64,000 nt of DNA from Bdellovibrionia bacterium (lineage in GTDB: Bacteria; Bdellovibrionota; Bdellovibrionia; Bdellovibrionales; JAGQZY01). The stretch spans positions 62,001 to 126,000 of the forward strand of contig JAUICP010000006.1 in assembly GCA_030427805.1 (NCBI GenBank), given 5' to 3'. This document shows positions 1 to 9,232 of the stretch, one piece after another. The first letter of the stretch is position 1. Every line of letters begins with the position of its first letter. The notes under the pieces were generated by a model, which ran no database searches, had not been told where the DNA came from, and was given only the letters and a program-made list of their open reading frames with translations. Position numbers and translations under genes: made by a program.

Positions 1-309
1 ACCGAGGTTGGAAGCAATGAAGTGAGCACAATTAGCAGCATCCATAAATCCGTTCCTCGCATGATCCTTCATCACCATATACGAAAAGAGAGCTTAGGAT
101 TTCCCATGGGAATTCCATTTCAAAAACTCGATAAAAACGATCAGGTCGTGGGACTCGCTAATGATCTTTGTGACAAAATTGAGTCCATGGCCTCAGAAGA
201 TTCTAGCAAAGTAATAAAAGAGGCCCTTGCAAGTATCGAGGCCAATTTCAGCTCAGAATTAGTAGAAGTGACTCAAAAGATTTTTAATGGTGAATCATTC
301 GAAGAGTAA
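1..309 (+). CDS. HD-GYP-like protein, C-terminal fragment (5' end outside window)
   Basis: The frame is open from base 1 to the TAA at 307-309, so the gene starts outside the window; the GTG at 22 has no ribosome binding site. The visible ~100 residues match the end of an HD-GYP domain: ILHHHIRKESLGFPMGIP corresponds to the HHE..DGxGYPxG block, followed by a helix with LANDLCD where the last metal ligand region lies. HD-GYP domains hydrolyse cyclic di-GMP or related nucleotides. The signature is altered: GFP replaces GYP and the acidic residue after the two histidines is missing, so activity is uncertain. It converges on rel with only 8 bases between the stops. Confidence 0.6.
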   Translation, partial: TEVGSNEVSTISSIHKSVPRMILHHHIRKESLGFPMGIPFQKLDKNDQVVGLANDLCDKIESMASEDSSKVIKEALASIEANFSSELVEVTQKIFNGESFEE

Positions 310-317
310 GATCTTTA

Positions 318-2552
318 TTAGATCTGAGTCACCCGTGTGACACCGAGGACTCCCTGAATTTTCTGTAAGTGTGACATGGCGATTGATAATTGCTCAGTAT
401 CCCGCACCGAGATATCAAAAATACAGATCGCCTTTTTATCTTTTGTCGTGCGAATTTGCGCATTGTGAATATTAATATTCAATGTGGCAAATGTTTCTGT
501 CATCTTTCCTAGCAGTCCTGGTATGTCATGGGAGACAACCCTTACTCGAGCCGTGCGCTCAACACCCTCGGGAACTTTATCAACCGTCCAAGCCACTTCA
601 ATTTCCCTTTGGTCATCCATGGCAAAGACTCGCTCACAATCGGATCGATGAACGGTAATCCCTCTACCACGAGAAATAAAGCCCACGATGGGGTCACCAG
701 GTATTGGGTTACAGCACTTGGCAAAGCGGACAAGGACATCATCCATACCATCAACGCTGATTATTGACTTCGACTTTCTCTTTTTATTGAGAGCTGAGCG
801 ATAAACCTTTTGCAGAAAATTCTCATCATTCTCTTCGACCACAGGTTTCTCGACGGACTCTTTATATTCTGGTGCGTATTCAATTAATATATCTTTAGCA
901 ACGATTTTTCCGTAGCCGACTCTGACGTATAAATCATCGAGATCATTGGCTCCAAGTTTTCTTAAAACTTCCGAAAGCTTAGAAGACTTTTCGAACTTAG
1001 CGAGACTGTATCCGGCTTTTCGAAAATCCTTTTCTAGCATCTGTTCACCCATGACCAAGGCTCTCTTGCGCTCTTCGTTTTTGACATGCCAACGAATTTT
1101 ATTTTTCGCTTTTGAAGTTACGCAGTTTTTCAACCAATCCTTTGATGGACTTTGGTTGTCATTGGTCATTATTTCGATTCGATCTCCACTTTTCATTCTG
1201 GTCTTAAGTGGAACGAGACGACCATTGATTCGTGCGCCTGAGCAATGGTTGCCAACATCGGTATGGATCGAATAGGCAAAGTCTATGGGAGTGGCCCCCT
1301 CTGGAAACTCTTTAACTTCTCCCGTCGGAGTAAAAACATAAATTTCAGATTCAAATAATTCCGACTTTACGTTTTCAAGAAATTCTCCACTCGAACCAGC
1401 ATTTTGATGGTGCGATACCAAGTCTCGAAGCCAATGAAATTTGTCTAAAGAGCCATTCGCCGTGGATTGATTGCCTTCTTTGTAAATCCAGTGAGCGGCA
1501 ATCCCTCGTTCAGCAACCAAATGCATCTCTTGAGTTCGAATCTGAATTTCAATTCGTTCGGCATTGGGACCCATCACGGTCGTGTGCAAACTTTGATAAT
1601 TATTCACCTTCGGCATGGCAATATAGTCTTTAAATCGCCCCGGAATTGGCTTCCAAAGAGAGTGCACGTGTCCCAGCACTTCATAACACTCCGGCACACT
1701 ATCCACTACGATTCTAAAGGCGAGAACATCATACACCTGTTCGTAATCTATATTACGGCGTTCCATCTTGCGGTAGATCGACCACAAGTGCTTCGGTCGC
1801 CCTTGAATTTCATACTTTAGTTTACTGCGCTTATCGAGTTCCGATGCCAACTGATTTTTAACTTCGTCAATGTAGCGCTCGCGCTCTTTCTTTTTCTTCG
1901 CAACCTTTTGCACCAAGTGATAGAACATCTCAGGTTTTGAATAGCGAAAACTCAAATCTTCTAATTCAACTTTAACCGAACTAATCCCCAATCGAGAAGC
2001 AAGAGGTGCGTAGATGTCTAGAGTCTCAGTGGCGATACGCAATTGTTTGTTGTAGGGCATGTGGTTAAGGGTTCGCATGTTGTGCAGTCGATCTGCAAGT
2101 TTTACGAGAATAACGCGAACGTCTTTTCCCATGGCAACAATCATCTTGCGAATATTCTCACCCTGTTTTTCGTGGGTGTTTTTAAACTGCATCTGAGAAA
2201 TTTTAGTCACACCGTCTACGAGTTCACGAACGGACTTACTAAAGTTCTTTTCAATATCGTCGAGTGTGACATCGGTATCTTCGACCGTGTCGTGCAGAAG
2301 TCCCGTAGCAATTGTATCTAAATCGAGCCTGAGGTCGGCAAGAATTCCAGCAACTCCCACCGGGTGCATAAAGTAGGGTTCACCACTTCGACGAATTTGG
2401 CCCTCGTGGGCTTTTTGTGAAAATTCGTAGGCTTTTTCAATAAGAGAGAGGTCACCCTGGCCATAGAAACCACGGATACGGTCGAGAAGTTCTTGCAAAT
2501 TCTTCGGTGAGGTTTCGGATATACCTTCTGAGGCTATAACCGTGTCGACCAT
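318..2552 (-). CDS. rel: Bifunctional (p)ppGpp synthetase/hydrolase (Rel/SpoT family)
   Basis: Makes and degrades the stringent-response alarmone (p)ppGpp in the cytoplasm. From the ATG at 2552 the protein has 744 residues, normal for a long RSH enzyme. The N-terminal HD hydrolase keeps HDxxED (H87, D88, E91, D92). The synthetase domain has RFKD at 306-309, the basic RXKD variant of bifunctional enzymes rather than the acidic motif of RelA, followed by YQSLHTTVMGP. A TGS domain follows near 402-462, a Cys-containing region (FAKCCNPIPGD, ~617) and a C-terminal ACT domain. An in-frame TTG at 2561 is possible, but the AAGG motif sits 2 bases from it and 11 bases from the ATG, so the ATG is preferred. 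It is last in the mutL-to-rel run, after rpoZ as in many proteobacteria. Confidence 0.96.
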   Translation of the reverse strand: MVDTVIASEGISETSPKNLQELLDRIRGFYGQGDLSLIEKAYEFSQKAHEGQIRRSGEPYFMHPVGVAGILADLRLDLDTIATGLLHDTVEDTDVTLDDIEKNFSKSVRELVDGVTKISQMQFKNTHEKQGENIRKMIVAMGKDVRVILVKLADRLHNMRTLNHMPYNKQLRIATETLDIYAPLASRLGISSVKVELEDLSFRYSKPEMFYHLVQKVAKKKKERERYIDEVKNQLASELDKRSKLKYEIQGRPKHLWSIYRKMERRNIDYEQVYDVLAFRIVVDSVPECYEVLGHVHSLWKPIPGRFKDYIAMPKVNNYQSLHTTVMGPNAERIEIQIRTQEMHLVAERGIAAHWIYKEGNQSTANGSLDKFHWLRDLVSHHQNAGSSGEFLENVKSELFESEIYVFTPTGEVKEFPEGATPIDFAYSIHTDVGNHCSGARINGRLVPLKTRMKSGDRIEIMTNDNQSPSKDWLKNCVTSKAKNKIRWHVKNEERKRALVMGEQMLEKDFRKAGYSLAKFEKSSKLSEVLRKLGANDLDDLYVRVGYGKIVAKDILIEYAPEYKESVEKPVVEENDENFLQKVYRSALNKKRKSKSIISVDGMDDVLVRFAKCCNPIPGDPIVGFISRGRGITVHRSDCERVFAMDDQREIEVAWTVDKVPEGVERTARVRVVSHDIPGLLGKMTETFATLNINIHNAQIRTTKDKKAICIFDISVRDTEQLSIAMSHLQKIQGVLGVTRVTQI

Positions 2553-2636
2553 GCTGCCCAATACCTTTCTTCTTCTAAAAAGTTATCGACGGACAGGGCA
2601 AATATCTGAAGTTATTCAGGTTTTTATTTGTAGAAA

Positions 2637-2876
2637 TCAGCGATTCAGATCCCGTTCGACCTGTTCGATCTGACTCATCTTACTTTCGTCGATATTAAAA
2701 AGAACAGAACCTTGAGCCACTTCACGCAAAGAAGAAACAATGTACTTGTTGCTCTTTGTTTGAACCATGGGATTGGCCCCTTTGAGAAGCTGCTTGGCTC
2801 GCTTTGATACAAGCAATACAAGAGCAAAACGGTTATCAACTTTTTCCAGGCAATCTTCAACTGTTACGCGAGCCAT
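2637..2876 (-). CDS. rpoZ: DNA-directed RNA polymerase omega subunit
   Basis: Small RNA polymerase subunit that helps assemble beta-prime and, in proteobacteria, forms part of a ppGpp binding site. The 79 residues begin [20 protein letters not shown] and continue with the conserved [11 protein letters not shown] helix, the family hallmark. The ATG is preceded by GGAGGTG at ideal distance. It lies between gmk and rel in the same direction, the widespread gmk-rpoZ-spoT order, which links transcription machinery to the alarmone enzyme. Confidence 0.95.
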   Translation of the reverse strand: MARVTVEDCLEKVDNRFALVLLVSKRAKQLLKGANPMVQTKSNKYIVSSLREVAQGSVLFNIDESKMSQIEQVERDLNR

Positions 2877-2945
2877 GGCACCTCCAGAATCCCTACAATG
2901 TAGCGACTTCCAAGAATTTATTCAAGTTGAATATTAAGTCTTAGC

Positions 2946-3509
2946 CTAACTGAGGCCTAAGAGCTCTTGAATGAGCTTGCGAAATTCCCCGTAGGAGGTC
3001 TTAAAGTCATCATTAACGATCTGGTAGTCGAACTTTTCAGCGTGGGCCATCTCTAACTCGGCATTCTTCATGCGAAGCTCCAAGTCCGCAGGTGCCCCAC
3101 CGTCCCTGCCAATGACTCGTCGACGAAGCTCGTCCAAAGAGGGAGGAATGATAAAAATGGTTTTAGAGTCCGGATACTTGGATTTAAAGGTTCGAGCTCC
3201 CTGAACATCCACGTCCATGATCACGGTCTTCCCCTCTTTCCAGAAGTCCTCTATTTGATGAAGCGGCGTTCCATAAAGATTGCCATGAACCTCTGCCCAC
3301 TCCACAAAGAAGTCTTCTTCAACGAGTTCTAAAAAGCGGTTTCGGTCGACAAAGTGATAGGGATTTCCCTCGGACTCGCCCCGGCGAATCTTCCGGGTGG
3401 TGTAGGTCGTAGTATCTCCAAGCTGATCAAATTCAGAAATGATCGCATTAACAAAACTCGATTTTCCAGCTCCACTTGGGGCCGCAATGATAATCATGGG
3501 AGTTTTCAT
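2946..3509 (-). CDS. gmk: Guanylate kinase
   Basis: Phosphorylates GMP to GDP with ATP in guanine nucleotide synthesis. The 187-residue protein has the P-loop APSGAGKSS at 10-18, the GMP-binding stretch TTRKIRRGESEGNPYHFV, and the IFIIPPSLDELRRR segment typical of the family. Length is normal. It is followed by rpoZ and rel, so GTP/GDP supply, omega and (p)ppGpp synthesis sit in one gene run. About 100 bases separate it from yicC upstream, so it may have its own promoter. Confidence 0.96.
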   Translation of the reverse strand: MKTPMIIIAAPSGAGKSSFVNAIISEFDQLGDTTTYTTRKIRRGESEGNPYHFVDRNRFLELVEEDFFVEWAEVHGNLYGTPLHQIEDFWKEGKTVIMDVDVQGARTFKSKYPDSKTIFIIPPSLDELRRRVIGRDGGAPADLELRMKNAELEMAHAEKFDYQIVNDDFKTSYGEFRKLIQELLGLS

Positions 3510-3613
3510 GGACAGACCTTTGACTTTACAGCCTTGTTTTAGCCTTAGGCCCCAGCGGGGTCAAGTCAGATGCAGATCATAAAAAGCGAAAATATGCCTG
3601 AATTTTAAGCCAC

Positions 3614-4495
3614 TTATTCAATATTCTGAACTTGCTCTCTGATGCGTTCGACTATGGTCTTAGCTTCAACTACCAATTGTGTGAGCTTAGAAATTTGACT
3701 CTTTGAACCAATGGTATTTACTTCGCGCAACAGCTCTTGAGCAAAGAAATCCAGCTTCTTACCGTGGTTTTTCTTATCGTCTTTTAATAATTTTGAGCAG
3801 GCCGCTATATGCTCATTGAGGCGAGTGACTTCTTCGTTAATGTCACTTCGATCAATCTGCATAACCACTTCTTGAGCAATGCGATTTGGGTCTACCACCT
3901 CTTTTAGATCATAATTACTAATTCGATCGAGCATTTTCTTTTCGAGCTCGGTATTTGCCTTCTCGCGAATTTTTTCAACTTGGGCCACCAGGTCACCTAA
4001 CTTCTTTAATTGAGAGTTCACCTCTTTGCGTAAAAACTCTCCTTCGGAAGTTCTCTGCTGAATACAGCCCTCGGCCGCCTCAGAAAGGCATTCTAAGACC
4101 GCCTTTTTTTCTTTGGTGTTCATTTTTTTGATTTCTTCAATATGAATAATCTCGGGGACCTGGACAATTGCTTCCATTTCATCTTCCGAATCGAGCTTTA
4201 ACTCTTTGGCAATTTCTCGGTAGGATTTAAGCCACTTCTTAGCCAGGCCAATATTGGTCATAACACTGACCTGATTTGAGGAGGGCCCCAATCTTTTCTG
4301 GATATAAATATCCACAGTTCCTCGTTTAAAAAACGAAGATAGAAATTTTTTAAGATCAACTTCGATGGCTGAGTATTCTCGCGGCATATGAAAGCGAAAA
4401 TCGAGAAATCGCCCATTGACTGATTTAATACCAATTTCTAAATCGTATTCATCACTACTAAAACGACTACTGCCATAACCTGTCATGCTTTTCAT
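3614..4495 (-). CDS. YicC-family endoribonuclease
   Basis: YicC proteins are a conserved bacterial family with endoribonuclease activity shown for the E. coli member. The 293 residues open with the diagnostic MKSMTGYGSS and end in the DUF1732 domain, with the block GKKLDFFAQELLREVNTIGS and a final VEAKTIVERIREQVQNIE helix. The middle is predicted helical and charged. The start overlaps the miaA stop by 4 bases (ATGA), implying translational coupling. yicC upstream of gmk is a common arrangement. Confidence 0.92.
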   Translation of the reverse strand: MKSMTGYGSSRFSSDEYDLEIGIKSVNGRFLDFRFHMPREYSAIEVDLKKFLSSFFKRGTVDIYIQKRLGPSSNQVSVMTNIGLAKKWLKSYREIAKELKLDSEDEMEAIVQVPEIIHIEEIKKMNTKEKKAVLECLSEAAEGCIQQRTSEGEFLRKEVNSQLKKLGDLVAQVEKIREKANTELEKKMLDRISNYDLKEVVDPNRIAQEVVMQIDRSDINEEVTRLNEHIAACSKLLKDDKKNHGKKLDFFAQELLREVNTIGSKSQISKLTQLVVEAKTIVERIREQVQNIE

Positions 4496-5439
4496 GGATT
4501 TTCTCCGGACTGCACTCGACTTAAAACAAATTTTAATTGCTCATCAAGGCTATCATGCCCTGAGAGACAGGCAATATCTTGTTGTTTTTTAAACCAAGTT
4601 CGTTGTTTTTTTGCCAACTGCCGAGTTCTTAATGAAATCAGCTCCTTCAGTTCGGACAAATCGAGTTCTTCACCTTTTTTAAGGGCTTCAACCACTTCTT
4701 TGTAGCCCACTGATTGCATGGGTTTCCAATTCTCATCACAGACCTGCAATAGGTCTCGGACTTCCTGCAAAAAGCCCATCTCAAACATTTTTTCCACTCT
4801 TTGACTAATTCTTCGACTGAGAAGATCTTTCTCCCACTCAATCTCAAACTTAAAGACTTGTCCCAGAGATGCTAAACCACTTTTTGTTCGCTCCAAACCT
4901 TCTCTGAGCTGCGATAAGGTCTTACCGAAGGCCTGATAAATCTCAAGAGCTCGAATAATTCGATAATGATCTTGCGCAGAAGTTTTTCGTGCCGCCTCTG
5001 GGTCGATGGCAAGCCACTCTTCAAACAAAGCCTCTCCCCCCTCCGTATCGATTCTTTTTTGCAGAGATTTGCGAATGGATGGGTCAATGCTGTCGATTTG
5101 GAACATTCCCTTTTCAATGGATTGTAGGTAAAAGCCGCTCCCCCCACAAAAGACAAAAGACTCGTGCTTTGAATCGGTGACGATATTCATAACTCGATCA
5201 AAGATTTGAGAAGCGTCGAGAAGCTCTGGATAAGAGGCGATCGAGAACAGGTGGTGCTCCACCCCCGTTAACTCACTCTCTGTCGGTTTGGCCGACCCGA
5301 TATCCAAGCGTCGATACATCTGAATACTGTCGAGATTCAATAGCGGGGCTTTTAATTTTTGGCAAAGCTCGATGGCAAGGTCTGTTTTGCCCGTCGCCGT
5401 TGGCCCCAAAATAAAAATAAATTTCTTTTCTCTCATCAT
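4492..5439 (-). CDS. miaA: tRNA dimethylallyltransferase
   Basis: Transfers a dimethylallyl group to adenosine 37 of tRNAs that read codons starting with U, improving decoding. The 315-residue protein has the P-loop GPTATGKT at 12-19, then LDSIQMYRRLDIGSAKP, the region that recognises the anticodon loop and positions the substrate, and a C-terminal RTRQLAKKQRTWFKKQ block typical of MiaA. Two adjacent ATGs (5439, 5436) open the gene, 14 bases after the mutL stop; its end overlaps yicC. The mutL-miaA order is common in proteobacteria. Confidence 0.96.
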   Translation of the reverse strand: MMREKKFIFILGPTATGKTDLAIELCQKLKAPLLNLDSIQMYRRLDIGSAKPTESELTGVEHHLFSIASYPELLDASQIFDRVMNIVTDSKHESFVFCGGSGFYLQSIEKGMFQIDSIDPSIRKSLQKRIDTEGGEALFEEWLAIDPEAARKTSAQDHYRIIRALEIYQAFGKTLSQLREGLERTKSGLASLGQVFKFEIEWEKDLLSRRISQRVEKMFEMGFLQEVRDLLQVCDENWKPMQSVGYKEVVEALKKGEELDLSELKELISLRTRQLAKKQRTWFKKQQDIACLSGHDSLDEQLKFVLSRVQSGENP

Positions 5440-5453
5440 TAACTCAGACTCAG

Positions 5454-7331
5454 TTATAGAACGCGACCGAAATCTTTTTCTAATTTAGTGATGGGGTACT
5501 CGACATAGACTGGGCGACCATGGGGACAAAAACTTGAAAGAGGAAAGTCATCCATCTGGCGCAGCAGACTGACCATCTCTTCTTTACTCAATATTTTTCC
5601 AGCCCGAATAGCACTGTGACAGGCCATAGTGGCAAATACGTGGGAAAGGTAGCGTTCGACGGCGAAGCTGCCTCCCTGCTCGAGAACTTCATTGGCAAAA
5701 AGCTCAATACTCTTCGCCGCTCCCGATTCAGAAATTCCTTCGGGCAGTGATTCAATACTCACCGATTGAGGGCCGGCTTGCTCGAGTTCAATCCCCATAT
5801 CAGTCAGTACCTGTTGGTGAGCGACCAAAGCTTCGATCATTTCTGTTGAAAACTCGAGAGTGAGTGGAATTAAAAACTTCTGGCTTGAAAGACCACCCTC
5901 TCTGTAATTTTTCATGAGTCTTTCGTAGAGAACTCGCTCATGGGCCGCATGCTGATCGACGATCATAATTGACTCATTACTTTGGCATAAAATGTAGGTC
6001 GTATGACTCTGACCAATCACTTCCAGTTGCGACCAAAAGCCTTGGTCTTCGCTTTCTTGAAGCTTACTGAGCTCTTGACCACTCACATTTTTTTGCGGAG
6101 CCCCCGTCTGATTTTTGTACTCAGCTCTGGCCTGGTTGACAGAATAACTGTTACCGCCCCCCACTTGAGAGCTCGTCGTTTTACCGGTTGTCTGTGACTC
6201 TAATACATTTTGTGAAAATTCTTTTTTTGCGAACTGTGTTCTATTGAGGTCATCGGTATTAAAGATAAGATTGGCCGCCTCAACATTTGAAACCTGAACC
6301 TCTTTCTTTTTGAACTCACTGAGCTCTCTTTCTCGGTCGGCTCGAATTTGAATCCACGGCGTTTTTTCGAGAGCCATTCTCAGACCACGATTGATCACCC
6401 TAAAGGCTTTGTCCTGGCTTGCGAACTTCACCTGGGACTTGGTTGGATGAATATTGACATCCACTTCATCAGGTGGACAATCCACAAAACAGACACAATG
6501 GGGATACTCACCGTGCATGAGCAAACTGCGGTAAGCTTCCATGACTGCTGCTTGCAGGCTCCGATCCTGAACCCAACGATCCTGAACAAAAAACCACATT
6601 CCTTTTCTGACTCGCATTGTTTTGTTGGGAGCAGAAAAAATGATTCTCGATTTGAAGTCTTCGAACTCAAACTCTGTATAAAAGAGTTCGTCCATTTCTA
6701 GAACCTGCTTGGCTCTTTCAAGCAAACTCTCTACTTTTTGATAATTAAAAACGAGTTGCGACTTACTTTTAAACTTAAAACCCACGTTCGGGTGAGAAAG
6801 AGCAAAGGCTTTAAGGCAATTTTTTATGGCTGTAATTTCGGCCGAATCAGATTTTAAAAATTTCTTTCGCGCTGGCAGGTTTTCGAAAAGCTCAGAGATA
6901 TGAATTTGCGTACCCGGTTTTGCACCCGTCTCAATGAGTTGAGCTTTTTCTCCGAAGTTCACTTTTAAGCTGTAAGCCTTATCCGCATCTTTTAATTTCG
7001 AAATCATTTGTAAGCGGGATACGGAAGAGATTGAAGCCAGTGCCTCTCCTCTAAAACCAAAGGAATGAAGGTTGTAAAGGTCCTCAGATTTACTAATTTT
7101 TGATGTCGCATGACGGGCCACCGAAAGGGGCAAGTCCTCTGGCCCCATGCCCGAACCGTTATCGAGAATGGAAAGCTTTCTCCCGCCCTGATCGACTTCG
7201 ATATCAATCTGATCGGCTCCAGCATCAATACTGTTTTCGAGTAATTCTTTGAGCATCTGCGCTGGGCGCTCAATGACCTCTCCGGCGGCAATTTGATCGA
7301 CAACTTGTGGACTTAATTGATGAATTTGCAT
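5454..7331 (-). CDS. mutL: DNA mismatch repair protein MutL, endonuclease type
   Basis: Couples MutS mismatch recognition to downstream repair. The N-terminal GHKL ATPase has IAAGEVIERPAQMLKELLENS, DNGSGM and the FGFRGEALASI lid. The C-terminal dimerisation domain carries DQHAAHERVLYE at 459-470, a full DQHAx2Ex4E endonuclease motif, plus ACHSAIRAGK and FCPHGRP, so it should nick DNA itself like MutL of bacteria lacking MutH. The linker between is Gln/Ser-rich. I chose the ATG at 7331 (625 aa) because it places MQIHQLSPQVVDQIAAGEV at the usual start; a GTG at 7367 with GGGA seven bases upstream would add 12 residues and cannot be excluded. Confidence 0.95.
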   Translation of the reverse strand: MQIHQLSPQVVDQIAAGEVIERPAQMLKELLENSIDAGADQIDIEVDQGGRKLSILDNGSGMGPEDLPLSVARHATSKISKSEDLYNLHSFGFRGEALASISSVSRLQMISKLKDADKAYSLKVNFGEKAQLIETGAKPGTQIHISELFENLPARKKFLKSDSAEITAIKNCLKAFALSHPNVGFKFKSKSQLVFNYQKVESLLERAKQVLEMDELFYTEFEFEDFKSRIIFSAPNKTMRVRKGMWFFVQDRWVQDRSLQAAVMEAYRSLLMHGEYPHCVCFVDCPPDEVDVNIHPTKSQVKFASQDKAFRVINRGLRMALEKTPWIQIRADRERELSEFKKKEVQVSNVEAANLIFNTDDLNRTQFAKKEFSQNVLESQTTGKTTSSQVGGGNSYSVNQARAEYKNQTGAPQKNVSGQELSKLQESEDQGFWSQLEVIGQSHTTYILCQSNESIMIVDQHAAHERVLYERLMKNYREGGLSSQKFLIPLTLEFSTEMIEALVAHQQVLTDMGIELEQAGPQSVSIESLPEGISESGAAKSIELFANEVLEQGGSFAVERYLSHVFATMACHSAIRAGKILSKEEMVSLLRQMDDFPLSSFCPHGRPVYVEYPITKLEKDFGRVL

Positions 7332-7441
7332 GTCCCATGTATAGGACCGAGGATTTGAGGCTGTCACCTATAATCCCGAATTCCTGACGACTCAGGGTGT
7401 TGCTCTGCGCGTTATCTACTTGGAATTAGGTAAGGGCCTCA

Positions 7442-8527
7442 CTACTTATAGTGATACTGAAGACTGATGTTAACTCCGAGGTAGGATTTTCTTTCGAGGT
7501 AAAAGCGGCCATCGATCTTACCAATCAGTCGTCCGAACCGACGCCCGTAGCCCACTCCTAGAACGCCACCCACTTTAGCCTCTTGAAGATCGAAGTTTAC
7601 AGCATCATCCACTGTTCCTCCAATGGGAACGACGACTAAGGAGTAAGTGGAATAATGAATTAAGGGACCTACTGAGGCGTAAAACAAGTTCTTACCAGCC
7701 TGCTTGATCGGAAACACAATAGACAGGTCAGCAAACACCGCAAAACCACTGGGAGAATTAGCAGCTACATCTTGTAAATACTTGGGTGCTCCAAAACTCA
7801 AAGCGACATTGAAATCCAGCACGGGACCGCTAATCAAAAAGTCAGGCCCTGTAATTCTGAAGCCAACAATTGGCAAATTCGCTTTGGCATCGAGACCATT
7901 GATATCTTCCTGATAATTATAGTACCCCGCGAATCCACCCATCATATTCATAAAATAAATCGGAGGCTCTCCATCGACATCGGGCTTAGAAAAATCTTTT
8001 TCGTCGGCAAAAATGTCGCCCGAATTATCGCGGTCATCGTCTCTTAAATCATCATCATCGTCGTCATCGAAATCGTCATCATCTCGATCTCGACTTCGAG
8101 CACTTTTCTTTTTCTTTTTGCGTTTTTTATTGGCGGTTTTCTTGCGACGCTTTTTCTTGTTCTTGGCCTTCTTTTTGCGTTTTTTCTTCTTTTTAGCTTT
8201 TTTCTTACGCTTCTTTTTCTTTTTGTCAGAGACGTTTTCAGCACCACCACTGGCCTTTACATCGACATCAATAATGGCGATGTAGCCAATTCCCTCTTGT
8301 AATTTTACTTTATAGAATTTGCCATAGTTGCCGTAGATCTTCTTAGAAACCGAGATTTTCTTGCCCTTGGCAAGATTGGTGAGGACTTCCGAATCAAATG
8401 ACGGCTCCGTAAATACGAAGGCACTTTCTTGGGTAACAATCGCAGCCAATAAACTTTGAGCCCATAGAGTCCCAAAAACTAAAACACTTAAAATGAAGAA
8501 TTTACGCAATCTAAATCGATCAAACAA
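7442..8527 (-). CDS. SH3-domain outer-membrane barrel protein with polybasic/polyacidic linker
   Basis: Function unknown. The 361 residues show a signal peptide (about 1-28, ending SLLAA), a bacterial SH3-like domain (about 32-90: FTEPSFDSEVLTNLAKG...YGKFYKVKL...GYIAI), a lysine/arginine tract at 102-146 interrupted only by a few A, N, T and S, an aspartate-rich tract at 147-167, and a C-terminal region of alternating strands ending SLQYHYK that looks like a small outer-membrane beta-barrel. SH3 domains of this kind often bind peptidoglycan, so it may bridge cell wall and outer membrane; that is inference. There is no ATG: TTG at 8527 overlaps the glycosyltransferase stop by 8 bases, and a TTG at 8509 giving MRKFFILSV is an alternative. 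Confidence 0.72.
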   Translation of the reverse strand: MFDRFRLRKFFILSVLVFGTLWAQSLLAAIVTQESAFVFTEPSFDSEVLTNLAKGKKISVSKKIYGNYGKFYKVKLQEGIGYIAIIDVDVKASGGAENVSDKKKKKRKKKAKKKKKRKKKAKNKKKRRKKTANKKRKKKKKSARSRDRDDDDFDDDDDDDLRDDDRDNSGDIFADEKDFSKPDVDGEPPIYFMNMMGGFAGYYNYQEDINGLDAKANLPIVGFRITGPDFLISGPVLDFNVALSFGAPKYLQDVAANSPSGFAVFADLSIVFPIKQAGKNLFYASVGPLIHYSTYSLVVVPIGGTVDDAVNFDLQEAKVGGVLGVGYGRRFGRLIGKIDGRFYLERKSYLGVNISLQYHYK

Positions 8528-9215
8528 ATCTCATAACCCAAACACGGTAAAAGGCCTCAACCACAATTTTAAGGCTCATCTTACTTTCACCGGCTCGGCG
8601 GTCCTCAAAAAGAATGGGGACCTCTAAGGCTTTTTGGCCTCGCTTCAGCGCTTTATATTTCAGTTCAATTTGAAAACTGTAACCCTCAGATCGAACCGAT
8701 TCTAAGTTGATGGCCTCTAATGCCTGGCGGGACCAGGCATTAAAGCCTCCCGTCCAGTCATATAAAGGATAACCGAGAATCGTTCTGGCGTAAAAGCTTC
8801 CGCCCTTACTGATAATCTTTCGTCCAAGGCCCCAATTAGCGGTTCCACCACCCTCAGTGTATCGAGAGCCAACCACAAAGTCCGCTTTAGGAAAGGATTC
8901 TATGATTTTCTTGAGGTCATCAGGACGATGGGAAAAGTCCGCATCCATTTCGACAAACCAGTCGTAATCCTTCTCAAAACCCCACTTAAATCCAGCTAGA
9001 TAGGCTTTTGCCAATCCCGATTTACCAGGGCGTTCCAGAATGTGCAGCCGTGGATATTCGCTCTGTAGAGATTTAACGATATCGCCAGTTCCATCGGGAG
9101 AGTTGTCGTCCACGACGAGAATATCGCAATCGACACTCTTTTTATAGATATCGCGAACGAGGGACTCGATATTTCCGGCTTCATTGTAAGTAGGTATTAT
9201 TACTAGTGTCTTCAT
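8520..9215 (-). CDS. Polyprenol-phosphate mannosyltransferase-like GT2 glycosyltransferase
   Basis: A GT-A fold family 2 enzyme of the dolichol/polyprenol-phosphate mannose synthase type, which moves a sugar from a nucleotide donor to a lipid-phosphate carrier at the inner membrane. Seen: IIPTYNEAGNIE at the N-terminus, VVDDNSPDGT, the metal-binding DADFSH motif, GSRYTEGG, and the WTGGFNAWSRQAL acceptor region. At 231 residues it is the soluble catalytic domain without a C-terminal membrane anchor. Sugar and acceptor cannot be told from sequence; neighbouring glycan genes are absent. It overlaps the downstream SH3-barrel gene by 8 bases, so the two are probably co-translated. Confidence 0.9.
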   Translation of the reverse strand: MKTLVIIPTYNEAGNIESLVRDIYKKSVDCDILVVDDNSPDGTGDIVKSLQSEYPRLHILERPGKSGLAKAYLAGFKWGFEKDYDWFVEMDADFSHRPDDLKKIIESFPKADFVVGSRYTEGGGTANWGLGRKIISKGGSFYARTILGYPLYDWTGGFNAWSRQALEAINLESVRSEGYSFQIELKYKALKRGQKALEVPILFEDRRAGESKMSLKIVVEAFYRVWVMRFV

Positions 9216-9232
9216 GGCACAAACTTACAGAT

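Noticed and set aside
8013-8285. Plus-strand ORF rich in Ser/Phe/Leu
   Set aside because: Mirror of the polybasic/polyacidic linker on the minus strand; no ribosome binding site.
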